Below are positions 26,425-34,941 of a DNA stretch of 64,000 bases, one piece after another (position 1 is the stretch's first letter; every line of letters begins with the position of its first letter). The stretch is taken from NCBI GenBank assembly GCA_900468805.1, contig UEIF01000008.1:1-64000 (forward strand), given 5' to 3'. A program made the translations under genes and the position numbers. Under the pieces are notes generated by a model that was given only the letters and a program-made list of their open reading frames with translations, was not told where the DNA came from and did no database searches. The DNA comes from Hyphomicrobiales bacterium. GTDB taxonomy: Bacteria; Pseudomonadota; Alphaproteobacteria; Rhizobiales; Rhizobiaceae.

Positions 26425-27348
26425 TTATGCGATCTGCTTTGGCAGATACTGCTCTTCCGCCTGCGCCAGCTCGTCATAACCGACCAGGCTGAAGAGCTCC
26501 TCGAGGCCAGCAACCTGCTCCTCGATCCCGGCAATACTTTCTTCTGTCTGGATGCGGGCACAGATATCGCGCATGCCGGCAATGGCCGCCCGCATCGTGT
26601 GATTGGCCCAGATGACGGTCGAAATGCCGGCCTTGCGATAGGCGGAAACGGGCGTCCGGTAGTATTTGGTCGGCACAATGACGACAGGAAGCTTGTTGTC
26701 CCATTCCTTGGCAAAGGCGAGGATCTCGTCGGCAACCGCCTTGCGGGAATGAATGAGAATGGCGTCGGCGCCCGCCTTCGCATAGGCATGGGCTCTTGTC
26801 AGCGCCTCATCCAGCCCGTGGCCGGCGATCAGCGCTTCGATACGGGCAACGAGCGCGAAATCTGGCCCAGTCGTATCCTTCACGGCTTTTAGCCGGCCGC
26901 AGAATTCGTCGACATCTGCCAGCGGATGTCTGTCGCCGACGAAGGAGTTCATCTTCGGAAACCCCTTGTCCTCGATCGCCACACCCGAGGCACCACGCTG
27001 TTCGAGCTTCTTGGCGAGCAACCGGGCATTATTGAAGTTGCCGAAGCCGCTGTCGCCGTCGACCAGAACAGGAACACTGGTGGCATCGACCATGCGTTCG
27101 ACGACGTCAACCACCTGCGTCCAGCTTGCCTCGTTGGCGTCGCGATAACCTAGCGCAGACGAGATCGAAAGCCCTGACGCCCAAAGCCCCTTGAAGCCGG
27201 CGCGTTCGGCAATCGCCGCCGAAAGGCCGTCATGGGCTTCCATCAGGAAGGATAGATCGTTGGAAAGAATGAGTTCGCGAAGGGTTGTCGATGAGGTGCT
27301 CACCGGCAAGGCTTCAGCATTCATCGGAAATGAAATTGCCTTGTTCAT
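26425..27348 (-). CDS. pepM: Phosphoenolpyruvate mutase
   Basis: The ATG at 27348 lies 7 bp after AGGAGG and gives 307 residues; a second in-frame ATG at 27354 is too close to that site. The isocitrate-lyase/PEP-mutase barrel shows the metal-binding VDGDSGFGN (96-104) and the diagnostic PEP mutase motif EDK-x5-NS (E126-D-K-GFPKM-N134-S135), which separates true C-P bond-forming mutases from lyases. The enzyme turns PEP into phosphonopyruvate, the first step of nearly all phosphonate biosynthesis. It is the first gene of an eight-gene minus-strand operon. Confidence 0.92.
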   Translation of the reverse strand: MNKAISFPMNAEALPVSTSSTTLRELILSNDLSFLMEAHDGLSAAIAERAGFKGLWASGLSISSALGYRDANEASWTQVVDVVERMVDATSVPVLVDGDSGFGNFNNARLLAKKLEQRGASGVAIEDKGFPKMNSFVGDRHPLADVDEFCGRLKAVKDTTGPDFALVARIEALIAGHGLDEALTRAHAYAKAGADAILIHSRKAVADEILAFAKEWDNKLPVVIVPTKYYRTPVSAYRKAGISTVIWANHTMRAAIAGMRDICARIQTEESIAGIEEQVAGLEELFSLVGYDELAQAEEQYLPKQIA

Positions 27349-27360
27349 TGTCATGCCTCC

Positions 27361-27384
27361 TTCATAAAACTGATGCTTTATGAA
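27361..27384. promoter_or_regulatory. Perfect inverted repeat directly before the pepM ribosome site
   Basis: TTCATAAA (27361-27368) and TTTATGAA (27377-27384) form a perfect 8-bp inverted repeat separated by 8 nt, immediately upstream of AGGAGG. It could be an operator for one of the nearby FCD regulators or an mRNA hairpin influencing pepM translation. Function not shown by sequence. Confidence 0.5.
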
Positions 27385-27410
27385 AAAGGTTAGACTCGCA
27401 ATAGGGGTTG

Positions 27411-27518
27411 AGAATATATCTTTGAATATATTTGGAGAACCTGCGGGTATAGTGGGTTTATTGCTGAAAAAACAGTTATGTACTGTGATATATTTTGAAA
27501 TATATTCTGGAATATATC
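27411..27518. repeat. Clustered AATATAT repeats in the pepM/regulator divergent promoter
   Basis: AATATAT or its complement occurs at least five times: near 27413, 27425, 27489, 27500 and 27511. GATATATT (about 27487) and AATATATC (about 27511) form an inverted pair. The surroundings are far more AT-rich than the rest of the window. The cluster lies between pepM and the divergent FCD-protein gene and probably holds promoters and operators. Confidence 0.5.
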
Positions 27519-27758
27519 GTATTATATGTTCTGCGGCGTGCCCAGAATAAATGCCAGCATTATTTTTGTCCGATTTTGAGTGATATCCCCGATGGTCCCA
27601 TTGCCCACTCGTCACGGGTTTCAAACGCAGGATTCCGATCAACACAATTGAACGTAGTATTGAATGGATGAGTATTGCACACGGTTGCAATGTCAGTGTA
27701 GCATGTCAATTGTTAGCCGGCGCGAGCCGGAAGATCGGAACGCAGGTGGAATTGGCGC

Positions 27759-28259
27759 ATGACAAACGGGGATGAACTGCCGTCAGATCAGATCTTGTCG
27801 ATGCGGGACGATCTTGATTTTGCACATGCCATCATGCGCCACGCAGTTCGCGCCAATCTCTCGGTCTTCTCTTTCGCAGGTCTGCGCATTCCCCCACTTC
27901 TTCAGTCGCCCGAACCGAACGGTGAGCTTCCGAAGCCATCGGAATTTGCCGGCGAACTCATTACCTTCCAGGAGCAATTGTACGACCGTATCGTCTCCTT
28001 GGCCGACAACAAGCGCATGCTTGGCGAGATCTGGGGGTTCAACGAACGCTCGCGCGCATTCCGGCAATCCGAGCTGACGACGACCAAATCGGCCAGGAAG
28101 GCGCTTGCCGAAACGGCCGATCTTGTGGATGCCCTTATCGTCCAGGACACCGAGCGGGTCCTGGAGATCCTCGATTGCAGTCTTCGCCGTCGCCTTCTGT
28201 TGCTTGCGGGCCAGACCGGAACGATACTCCCGTTTCCCGACGTCCGCCGGCGCAAGTAA
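27759..28259 (+). CDS. FCD-type ligand-binding protein lacking the GntR DNA-binding domain
   Basis: The 166-residue all-helical protein aligns with the C-terminal domain of the GntR regulator encoded next (28520-29245): both share a D-x-D/A start, a region like LYDRIVSLADNKRML and a hydrophobic C-terminal helix. No winged helix is present and no upstream in-frame sequence could encode one. It is divergent from pepM across about 400 bp. It could be a ligand-sensing partner of the full regulator or a degenerate copy. I rate it a real gene because of its ribosome site and codon use. Confidence 0.6.
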   Translation: MTNGDELPSDQILSMRDDLDFAHAIMRHAVRANLSVFSFAGLRIPPLLQSPEPNGELPKPSEFAGELITFQEQLYDRIVSLADNKRMLGEIWGFNERSRAFRQSELTTTKSARKALAETADLVDALIVQDTERVLEILDCSLRRRLLLLAGQTGTILPFPDVRRRK

Positions 28260-28336
28260 AGTTTATCGGATCTCTAGGATAACTGGCCTGGACAACCGGG
28301 GCGGTGCACGGCGAATTGATATCTAGTAAATAGAAG

Positions 28337-28367
28337 TTGACTTTTGAACTCCTTGAGCGTGTATTAT
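28337..28367 (+). promoter_or_regulatory. Possible sigma-70 promoter for the GntR gene
   Basis: TTGACT (28337-28342) and TATTAT (28362-28367) are 19 bp apart in an AT-rich stretch about 150 bp before the GntR start. The spacing is slightly long. Weak prediction. Confidence 0.3.
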
Positions 28368-28519
28368 CGTCAATAATCGCCTGTGGGTAGTTGTATTCAC
28401 CCGACAATCAATCGGCTCAACCTGCCACTAAACCGGGTTTGCCGTCGCTGTCCTGCAAACTTAATCGGGCGGCGCAGCGCTGGCAGGAGGCCTCAACCAA
28501 TTTGTATGGAGGCGTTTCG

Positions 28520-29245
28520 ATGATGAGGGGGCATGCCATAGCAGAGGGATCGCATACGGCTGATCGATCGAAAACCGGGCACGTCTACGCGCGGCTGAAA
28601 TCTCTCCTCGTGACGCAAAGGGTGCCGCCGCGCGCCAAGCTCGACATCGGTGTGCTCGCCGATCATTTGCGGGTAAGTAAAACGCCCGTGCGCGAGGCGC
28701 TGATCCTACTTGCAAGCGAAGGCATCGTCGGCAGCGTACCGGGAAGCGGCTATTTCTCCAAGCCGTTGAGCTTCGCCGACCTCGCCGACGACTACGATCT
28801 GGCGCTCACCATCCTCACGCATGTCATCGAGTCGGATGTCGCCGCCTTCACGGGAACGGGCCTTCCGAGCCTGGAGCGCGCGCCGTTGGGAGGAAACGCG
28901 ACAGACAAACCGGATCTCGCGCACGCCTATACCGATTTCATCGAAGTGCTCTATGAGCGGGTCGCCGGCATGGCGAACAACAGGAAATACCGGCAGGTGA
29001 TCCAATCCTTCAATGGCAGGACGACCTTCATCCGCCATCTTGACCTCAAGCGACCGGCGCGGCTGACGAGGATCGCGCAAGACATGGAGGAGTTTCTGGA
29101 TCTCCTGCGCCGCCACGACGCCAGAGGTGCTGCCGCAAACCTGCGGACGCAATATCGCGCCAAGCACGATCTGTTGCACGAACTTGTCAGCGAAGGAAAT
29201 CTCGTTGCATTGCAGGCGAGCAACGATTGGGCACAAGGCCTCTGA
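28520..29245 (+). CDS. GntR-family regulator with FCD-like domain
   Basis: The ATG at 28520, with GGAGG 8 bp upstream, gives 241 residues. The N-terminal winged helix reads HVYARLKSLLVTQRVPP and LADHLRVSKTPVREALILLA followed by GSGYFSKP; the rest is an FCD-like helical bundle. FCD regulators bind organic acids or amino acids. Its position next to the pepM operon and its relation to the HTH-less neighbour suggest that it controls phosphonate biosynthesis. Target is inference. Confidence 0.8.
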   Translation: MMRGHAIAEGSHTADRSKTGHVYARLKSLLVTQRVPPRAKLDIGVLADHLRVSKTPVREALILLASEGIVGSVPGSGYFSKPLSFADLADDYDLALTILTHVIESDVAAFTGTGLPSLERAPLGGNATDKPDLAHAYTDFIEVLYERVAGMANNRKYRQVIQSFNGRTTFIRHLDLKRPARLTRIAQDMEEFLDLLRRHDARGAAANLRTQYRAKHDLLHELVSEGNLVALQASNDWAQGL

Positions 29246-29433
29246 CGGCGGTGGAACAAGGATGTCCGCATCTTGTTCGTTTCTGAGCCACGATTGACTC
29301 CCTACGAGTCCGGCGGATAATCAAGACAGCGGCGCACGATGCCCGCTTCACATCGCTAGAGACCTCTCGCGCCAGAGCGCCAAAAGGCATTCCGTGCTCC
29401 GTCTTCCCAGCGGCTATGAGCTAGGGCAGCCAG

Positions 29434-29760
29434 CTATCCAGAGAACTGGGACGTGAACCGAAGACATCGAGGTGCTGTCCGGGTCGAGGCAGGCAAGGCG
29501 ACCAGCTCTCGGTCGTCGAGTTTCAGGAGAACGCTTCCCGGTTCCACCATCTCGCCTTCGGCGAAAGGTATTTCCATGACCTGGCCATCAATGCGAGGGC
29601 GCACGTCAACTGATTGAAGCGGCGCCACTGTGCCGATGCCGTTGATCACCCGGTTGATGGTTTCGCCGATATCCTTGCTCTCGTCCTTCACCACGACCAA
29701 CAGGTCGTCGTCAGGGCTGTCGAACCGGCTCTCGAGGCGGGATTGGCGACCAAAACGCAT
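29434..29760 (-). pseudogene. RND efflux membrane-fusion protein, fragment
   Basis: The stretch GIGTVAPLQSVDVRPRIDG with IPFAEGEMVEPGSVLLKLDD is the biotinyl-lipoyl motif of HlyD/MdtA-type adaptor proteins of RND pumps. Both the signal/anchor region and the long helical and beta-barrel domains are missing, so this is a fragment of about 60 recognisable residues. No RND pump gene is nearby. Confidence 0.6.
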
Positions 29761-30072
29761 GTGCTGTGTTGCATCGACTGATCGATGGCAAGGCGCCGCT
29801 GAGCCGGGACGAAGCGGGTGGTTTCTCTTGGGTGCGCTTATTCACTTGCCGCAGGCGCGCCGTATCGGCGTGATGACCGTTCAGGTCAGATAAGAGGATG
29901 GGTTCTCCGCCACAAAATGGCCGAGCCGTTAGGAGGCGCTTCGGGACGCACTCCATCTCGCGTAATTCGAAAAGAACGGCGTGCGGGGATTGATTGGACG
30001 AGAGGTACAGAACTGCCGCGCCTGCTGGCCGCGCGACATTCCCCGAGCAGGATATCGAAAGGACTTGGAAGA
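29761..30072. other. Spacer between gene fragments
   Basis: I see no supportable gene between the efflux-adaptor fragment and the DUF429 fragment. The area is a mosaic of remnants. Confidence 0.35.
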
Positions 30073-30228
30073 ATGCCGCGAAAGACGGAGTCTGAGTTGA
30101 GAGCGGTTCTGGGCATAGAAACTGCGTGGACGGATCGCGAACCGACCGGCGTCGTCTTGATCTGCGAAGAAAGCTCCGGTTGGCGCCTGATAGAGGCCGC
30201 AACTTCGTGCGGGACATTTTTTCGGTAG
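30073..30228 (+). pseudogene. DUF429-family protein, N-terminal fragment
   Basis: Fifty-one residues starting at ATG 30073 contain VLGIETAWTDREPTGVVL and a following SSGWRLIEAA, matching the N-terminus of DUF429 predicted nucleases (LGIDxAWT.. pattern). The frame then stops; the family is normally more than 200 residues. Remnant. Confidence 0.45.
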
Positions 30229-30249
30229 GAGAGAGATGCCGATCGCGAA

Positions 30250-30485
30250 CTATTGCACCTGGTCTCTGGCAGCCACGACTTCTCCGGCGACTTCCAGCCC
30301 CAGAACGGAGCTGTCGCCGTATGATTGGTTGCCGTACGTCCGCGCGCTGGAGGATGTCGGCGCGGTTGACGCCCCGCAGCCATCACTCCGAGGAGCGTAT
30401 CGTCTCGACGAAGAATGGGAAGGGAAACTTCGGCCGGTCTGAAAACCTTCGCCTCGCCGAAGTCGTCGAAAACGATCGCTTGCAT
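30250..30485 (-). pseudogene. Quinone oxidoreductase (zinc-type alcohol dehydrogenase family), frameshifted fragment
   Basis: On the minus strand the sequence starts MQAIVFDDFGEAKVFRP and continues with VMAAG; the expected VNRADILQR follows one frame over, and YGNQSYGDSSVLGLEVAGEV follows after another shift. These are the N-terminal segments of NADPH:quinone reductases. At least two frameshifts and a 3' truncation make it non-functional. Confidence 0.6.
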
Positions 30486-30494
30486 CTCATCGCT

Positions 30495-31031
30495 TCACTT
30501 CGCCAGTGCGTGGCGGGCAATGCTCGCAGCAAATAGGGGAGTCTCGCGGCTGTTGTGGTCGCCGCCCGCGGCCTGCCGGGCTGCAGCGGCATCGTCGTAC
30601 TTGGTACCATATTCTTCGAGGAAGGCCATGAAGGCGTCTGTCGGATGAGCGGTAACCCGGTTGGTATACCGGGTGCGACGGTCGTCGATCTTCTCGGCGA
30701 TCAGCTCCCAGACGACATTGACCTGGGTGCGGCCATTGACCGTGAACACATCCGAGATGGAGTTCATCCGGCAGTAAGTCGGCCCGGCAACCTCGGCCAC
30801 GTAGTGCTGGACTACCAGTCCGGAGCCGATCTGTTCGACGTTGATCGACATCCGGCGGCCGTCGTCAGTCCAGGTGATTCCGGCTGCGATGTGGTCGGGA
30901 GGGCAGCACCGCAGATATTCGGCTTCCGGCAGATTGAAGAGCCAGTCGGCGATGTCGATCGCTTCGAGCGGCACCTCAATTTCGGCGGAGTACGCAGACT
31001 GCGAAAGAACGTCGTCCAAGACCTTGACCAT
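30495..31031 (-). CDS. SRPBCC-superfamily protein (polyketide cyclase-like)
   Basis: The 178-residue protein has a START/SRPBCC-like pattern: IEVPLEAIDIADWLFNLPEA at the start, then a series of beta strands (MSINVEQIGSGLVVQHYVAEV, NVVWELIAEKI) and a C-terminal helix with AFMAFLEEYG. These proteins bind hydrophobic ligands in a deep pocket. It is divergent from a LysR gene about 118 bp away, which probably regulates it. No specific function can be given. Confidence 0.6.
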   Translation of the reverse strand: MVKVLDDVLSQSAYSAEIEVPLEAIDIADWLFNLPEAEYLRCCPPDHIAAGITWTDDGRRMSINVEQIGSGLVVQHYVAEVAGPTYCRMNSISDVFTVNGRTQVNVVWELIAEKIDDRRTRYTNRVTAHPTDAFMAFLEEYGTKYDDAAAARQAAGGDHNSRETPLFAASIARHALAK

Positions 31032-31148
31032 CTGATTGTTCCTTTTGTTGAGTGGGCAGGTTGCCCGCTGACGAGAAGGACTGTGCTCCGGATGCCTGTA
31101 GATGATAACGAACTGATTACTCGAAACCGTTTTGCATTGTAGGCAAAG

Positions 31149-32063
31149 ATGAAGGACCCAAGGTTCGCCGAATATCTCGCCATCTATGTCGATGTCGTCC
31201 GGACGGGCAGTTTCTCTGCCGCTTCACGACGCCGCGCGGTTACGCCCTCGGCCATAGTCCGTCAGATCGATGCGCTGGAGCAGGATCTGGGCGTCACGCT
31301 TCTGGTTCGCTCGACGCGGGCTTTGTCATTGACCGATGCCGGGAGCCACCTGTTCGACAGGGCTCAACGTCTGCTCAACGACCTGACCGATACCCACGCC
31401 GAGGTCGCAGCGTTCGATGATGCAGTTACCGGGACGCTTCGCATTGCTTGCTTTCCGACCTTCGGAAAACGTTATGTTATCCCGGTCCTGGCATCGCTTG
31501 CGAAGGAGCATCCGGATCTTCACGTCGAACTCGATCTGACCGAGCGGCTCGCGGATCCCGTCGCGGAAAGGCTGGACCTAGTGGTGCGGATGGGCGAACT
31601 GCGGGACAGTTCCCTGATCGCGACCAGACTCGCACCGCTGAACAGGATCCTGGTTGCGAGCAAAGAATATCTCGAGCGTCACGACACGCCGACTGGCATC
31701 GAAGACCTCCACCGACATCGTCTATTGGACAAACTGCACGGGAACGACCTGTTGGGATGGTCGGACATATTGGGAACCCCGGCTGGGCTGGCCTGCGGGC
31801 ATCTGGCGTTTCGATCCGATGACTTCGAAGCGCTTAACGCCGCCGCGATGTCTGGTATGGGCGTCGCCTTCCTGCCGAGCTGGGTCGCGGGGCCTGCCGT
31901 GAAATCGAGCGGGCTTGTCCGTCTCCCGCTTAACGGCGAGCGGTGGAACGAGCGGCCTTCCGGTATCTATCTCTTGCGGGCACTTCAGGCTCCATCCGCC
32001 AAGATCAGAGCATTCTCCGAAGCGCTCAGAGCACATATCGGCACGCCTGCCCATTGGGACTAA
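31149..32063 (+). CDS. LysR-family transcriptional regulator
   Basis: The 304-residue protein has the standard N-terminal winged helix (FAEYLAIYVDVVRTGSFSAA, VTPSAIVRQIDALEQDLG, TRALSLTDAG) and a two-lobe effector domain. Length and motifs are complete. It is divergent from the SRPBCC gene, the usual arrangement for a LysR regulator and its target. Its 3' end overlaps the end of the broken hipA by 4 bp on the opposite strand. Confidence 0.85.
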   Translation: MKDPRFAEYLAIYVDVVRTGSFSAASRRRAVTPSAIVRQIDALEQDLGVTLLVRSTRALSLTDAGSHLFDRAQRLLNDLTDTHAEVAAFDDAVTGTLRIACFPTFGKRYVIPVLASLAKEHPDLHVELDLTERLADPVAERLDLVVRMGELRDSSLIATRLAPLNRILVASKEYLERHDTPTGIEDLHRHRLLDKLHGNDLLGWSDILGTPAGLACGHLAFRSDDFEALNAAAMSGMGVAFLPSWVAGPAVKSSGLVRLPLNGERWNERPSGIYLLRALQAPSAKIRAFSEALRAHIGTPAHWD

Positions 32064-32641
32064 CGTGGCCCGGACCATGGCGAGACAGCGCTCTTCCGAT
32101 GATGCAACAGGCGATCCGCAAGCGAAGCCAAGCGGAGGGAACGCGTCAATCCGGGGTTATGTAGGAACGCCCACCAGATGAATTGAATCCGTCCGGCGAA
32201 GCGGTGGCACTGAGACAGTAAGTTGCTGGGACGAGCGATCCGACCCTGATCTCCACAAGTGAGCGCCAAATCCCCTTGTTCGAGACTTATCGGCGTAGAA
32301 GGGGTTAGATCATAAGCCGGTGACAACTTCCAATCCTTGTTCTTGGCGATTGCGGTATGGTTCCGCGGATGATCGTAGGTATTGGAAATCAGCGCGTTAA
32401 AAGACATCCGTTTGAATAGTTCGTGTACTTGCCGCTGGGGTGCCTCGCACACACGACGAAGTTCTTCGGCGAGCAGGATGTAGGACCAAAGATCACGTGA
32501 ACGGTCACTGTCATCCGCCCGGAGGAGGGTCAGCGCGCTCACCATCCTCGCCCGGTCATAACCACCCTGCGCTTTTTCACGATCAAACCGCTTGACCAGA
32601 AGAACGTAACACTCTGACGGATCGCCTTTAGAAATCGTCAT
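32060..32641 (-). pseudogene. hipA: HipA-family kinase remnant
   Basis: The frame opens at the HipA segment YVLLVKRFDRE and goes on to MSFNALISNTYDHPRNHTAI, where this HipA subgroup has the catalytic N-x-D-D-H; here T-Y-D-H replaces T-D-D-H. WKLSPAYDLTPST is the metal-binding block. The N-terminal 150-200 residues are missing, and the last 40 residues look out of frame. Non-functional as a kinase in all likelihood. Confidence 0.65.
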
Positions 32642-32969
32642 TCAATGTCCTTTGTTGTCTGGCCCGTGTTGGTAATCGAGCACTCTCAAGGGCTTTCCCT
32701 TCATCATCCGAGTCGGGGTCGGCTATTTGTGCAAGCTGATCCGCCATCCCGAATACCCAAAGCATGGCGGCGTAGACGGCAATGCTCGTGGACGCCTTCC
32801 CGTTCTCGGCATCCGAGACCACGTGTCTGCCGACGCCAATTTTTTCAGCCACATCCTGCATTTTCAAATTCCGTCGAAGGCGCGCCGTCCTTAGGTTCGC
32901 GCCGAGAGTTGTTAGTGAACGGTCCACCATGTACGGGGGGGCTAAACTCAAGGCATTTCTTTTGGACAT
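32628..32969 (-). CDS. hipB: HipB-like XRE-family regulator
   Basis: The 113-residue protein contains an XRE helix-turn-helix: LGANLRTARLRRNLKMQDVAEKIG is split around residues 22-45, then VGRHVVSDAENGKASTSI and AAMLWVFGMADQLAQIADPD. It overlaps the hipA remnant by 14 bp in the normal hipBA arrangement. With its partner broken, it may survive as an orphan repressor or antitoxin. Confidence 0.7.
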   Translation of the reverse strand: MSKRNALSLAPPYMVDRSLTTLGANLRTARLRRNLKMQDVAEKIGVGRHVVSDAENGKASTSIAVYAAMLWVFGMADQLAQIADPDSDDEGKALESARLPTRARQQRTLNDDF

Positions 32970-33972
32970 GGCGGTTAAATCCTCCGCAAACTCACTTTAT
33001 GGTCGTTTTAACAACCATAGTACCCCGCGCCGATAGCATGTCAAGGATGGTTGATAAAAACTACATTATTGACGTTTAAGGTACTTTTATCGGCCATATA
33101 GAGTAGACGCGAAATAACATTTGGCAAGGAATTAACCACGCGCCCGGAGATGGAAGGTAAATTTCGCGAAAAGGACTTCCGGAAGCAGCGCTGGTTCCCT
33201 CTGAAGAAAGCCGTGCGCGAGGCCGCCCAGCCGGGCCTGCGCACTCTGCTATCCAAGCTTGAGAATGCGGGCATTTGAAGTTTGGTTTTCGGGGTTCGTT
33301 TTCGAAAGCGCGTCGGCGGAGTTGCTGCGCGACATCTTCAAGGCATAGAGGCAGGCGGAGTGGATGAGGGCTTTTGAGCGGACGGGTCCAGCATGAGTTC
33401 AGCATGTTGGCGGAGCCCGTAGCTTGAGCCCGAGAAATCAGTCGGCTAACAGCTCCGCACTGCCAGACGCTAGGCGCGGATATTTCGACGATCGAACTGC
33501 TGGATGTCGAGGACGTGCCAATGTCCTATACCCCAGGCAATCCTCTGCGGGTGCGGTTGCGGGTGATAGCCAACCTGTCGGGATGAAGTGGGGGAGTTGC
33601 AATCGGATGGATGGGCATTTCTCCGCACCTAAACCTGTCCGTTGTGAGCGGCCGTAGGTGCCGACCAAGAAAGCCCAAAACCGATCTTCCGGTCTCGATA
33701 TGCCAACGGGTGCTGTGCCAGCCCCCATCATCCGTTGGCGGTTCAGCCCTTTTCAATGGCATTTGAAGCGGTGAGTGCAACTTCGGTCGAAGAGCACTTG
33801 GTCATGCCAGCATGTTCCGCCGCAATGAGGCGACGCTACCGCTCCTCAAGTTGACGATGCTGTCGCAACCCCCGAGATTTGCGCGGAGCCAGACAGTTTC
33901 CGTTTCAGCGTGGTTGCCCACGCGGTGCGAATTGACGTATCGACAATCGGCACAGTGGGGATTTCGAGCTGT
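32970..33972. other. About 1 kb without a recognisable gene
   Basis: The first part (32970-33120) is AT-rich promoter-like sequence upstream of hipB. The rest has short frames on both strands, none with recognisable motifs or convincing composition. A short plus-strand frame ending near 33278 (with LRTLLSKLENAGI) is unassigned. The sorC-type gene begins at the right edge. Confidence 0.45.
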
Positions 33973-34929
33973 ATGAGTGACGATTCGGGTGATTTCGATG
34001 AGGAGTTGGAACGTGCCCGCGTTGCCTGGCTCTATTTCATCGGTGGCCAGACGCAGCAGGAGATTGCCCAGCGGATGAACATCACCCGGCTGAAGGTCAA
34101 CAAGATCATCGGCCAGGTGCGCGAGTCGGGAAGCGTTCAGGTCAATGTCAGCCTGCCGCTCACCGATTGCATCGAGCTCGCCGATCGGGTCTCGGCGCGA
34201 TACGGGCTCGCTGAAGCGGTGGTGGTGCCGGATCTCGACGACTATATCGAACAGAAGCGGGTGATCGGCGAGGCGGCGGGGTCGCTTGCAAGCAAGCTGG
34301 TGGATGAGCGTGATATGGGCATCGGCATCAGCTCGGGGCGGACCCTGAGCTTTGCCGTTCGTAACCTGAACGCGCGACCGAAGTCGGATAGCTGGGTCGT
34401 CGGGCTGACCGGCGGCGTGACGAGCGGCTCGTCCACTAATACGTTCGAGGTGGCGACGGCCTGTGCGAGGGCGCTCGGCGTCGAATGCCATTATCTAACG
34501 GCACCGATCTATTGCGCCAATCCCGAAAGCCGCAATGCGCTGCTGCTCAGCGATGAACTGACGGATGTTCTGGCCCGCACCGAAATTGCGGATATCGGCA
34601 TCGTCTCGTGCGGAGCGCTGACGCAGGATACATCGCTAACGCAGATCCGTGTCGTCAAGGACAATCTCGATACCGTCCTGAAACGTGGCGCCGTTGGGGA
34701 ATTCATGGGCTGCTTTCTCGATGCCCGCGGTCAGGCAATCGATCACTTCCTCAATGAATCAATCATTGCCCTGCCGCCGGACAAGCTGAAGCTGAAGCCG
34801 ATTTCCATTCTTGTCTCCGGCGGCATCAAGAAGATCCCGATTATCCGGGCGGTGCTGCGCGCCGGTTATGTCAACCGACTGGTCACCAATGAGGGCGTCG
34901 CGCGAGCCCTGTTACAAGGCCCGCGCTGA
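33973..34929 (+). CDS. SorC/DeoR-type sugar-responsive regulator
   Basis: Starting at ATG 33973 gives 318 residues. The N-terminal helix-turn-helix (ARVAWLYFIGGQTQQEIAQR, MNITRLKVNKII) is followed by the SorC sugar-phosphate-binding domain (GIGISSGRTLSFAV, GLTGGVTSG, FMGCFLDARGQ, LVSGGIKKI). It resembles EryD-like regulators of rhizobial polyol catabolism. It ends convergently with the DhaK-type kinase gene and likely controls that kinase and the ABC importer. Confidence 0.85.
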   Translation: MSDDSGDFDEELERARVAWLYFIGGQTQQEIAQRMNITRLKVNKIIGQVRESGSVQVNVSLPLTDCIELADRVSARYGLAEAVVVPDLDDYIEQKRVIGEAAGSLASKLVDERDMGIGISSGRTLSFAVRNLNARPKSDSWVVGLTGGVTSGSSTNTFEVATACARALGVECHYLTAPIYCANPESRNALLLSDELTDVLARTEIADIGIVSCGALTQDTSLTQIRVVKDNLDTVLKRGAVGEFMGCFLDARGQAIDHFLNESIIALPPDKLKLKPISILVSGGIKKIPIIRAVLRAGYVNRLVTNEGVARALLQGPR

Positions 34930-34939
34930 CGCGGCTTTT
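34919..34939 (+). terminator. Intrinsic terminator overlapping the SorC stop codon
   Basis: GC(C)CGCG-CTGA-CGCGGC followed by TTTT forms a short GC-rich stem with a T-run. It overlaps the regulator stop codon and sits in the 12-bp gap between two convergent genes. Confidence 0.5.
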
Positions 34940-34941
34940 CA

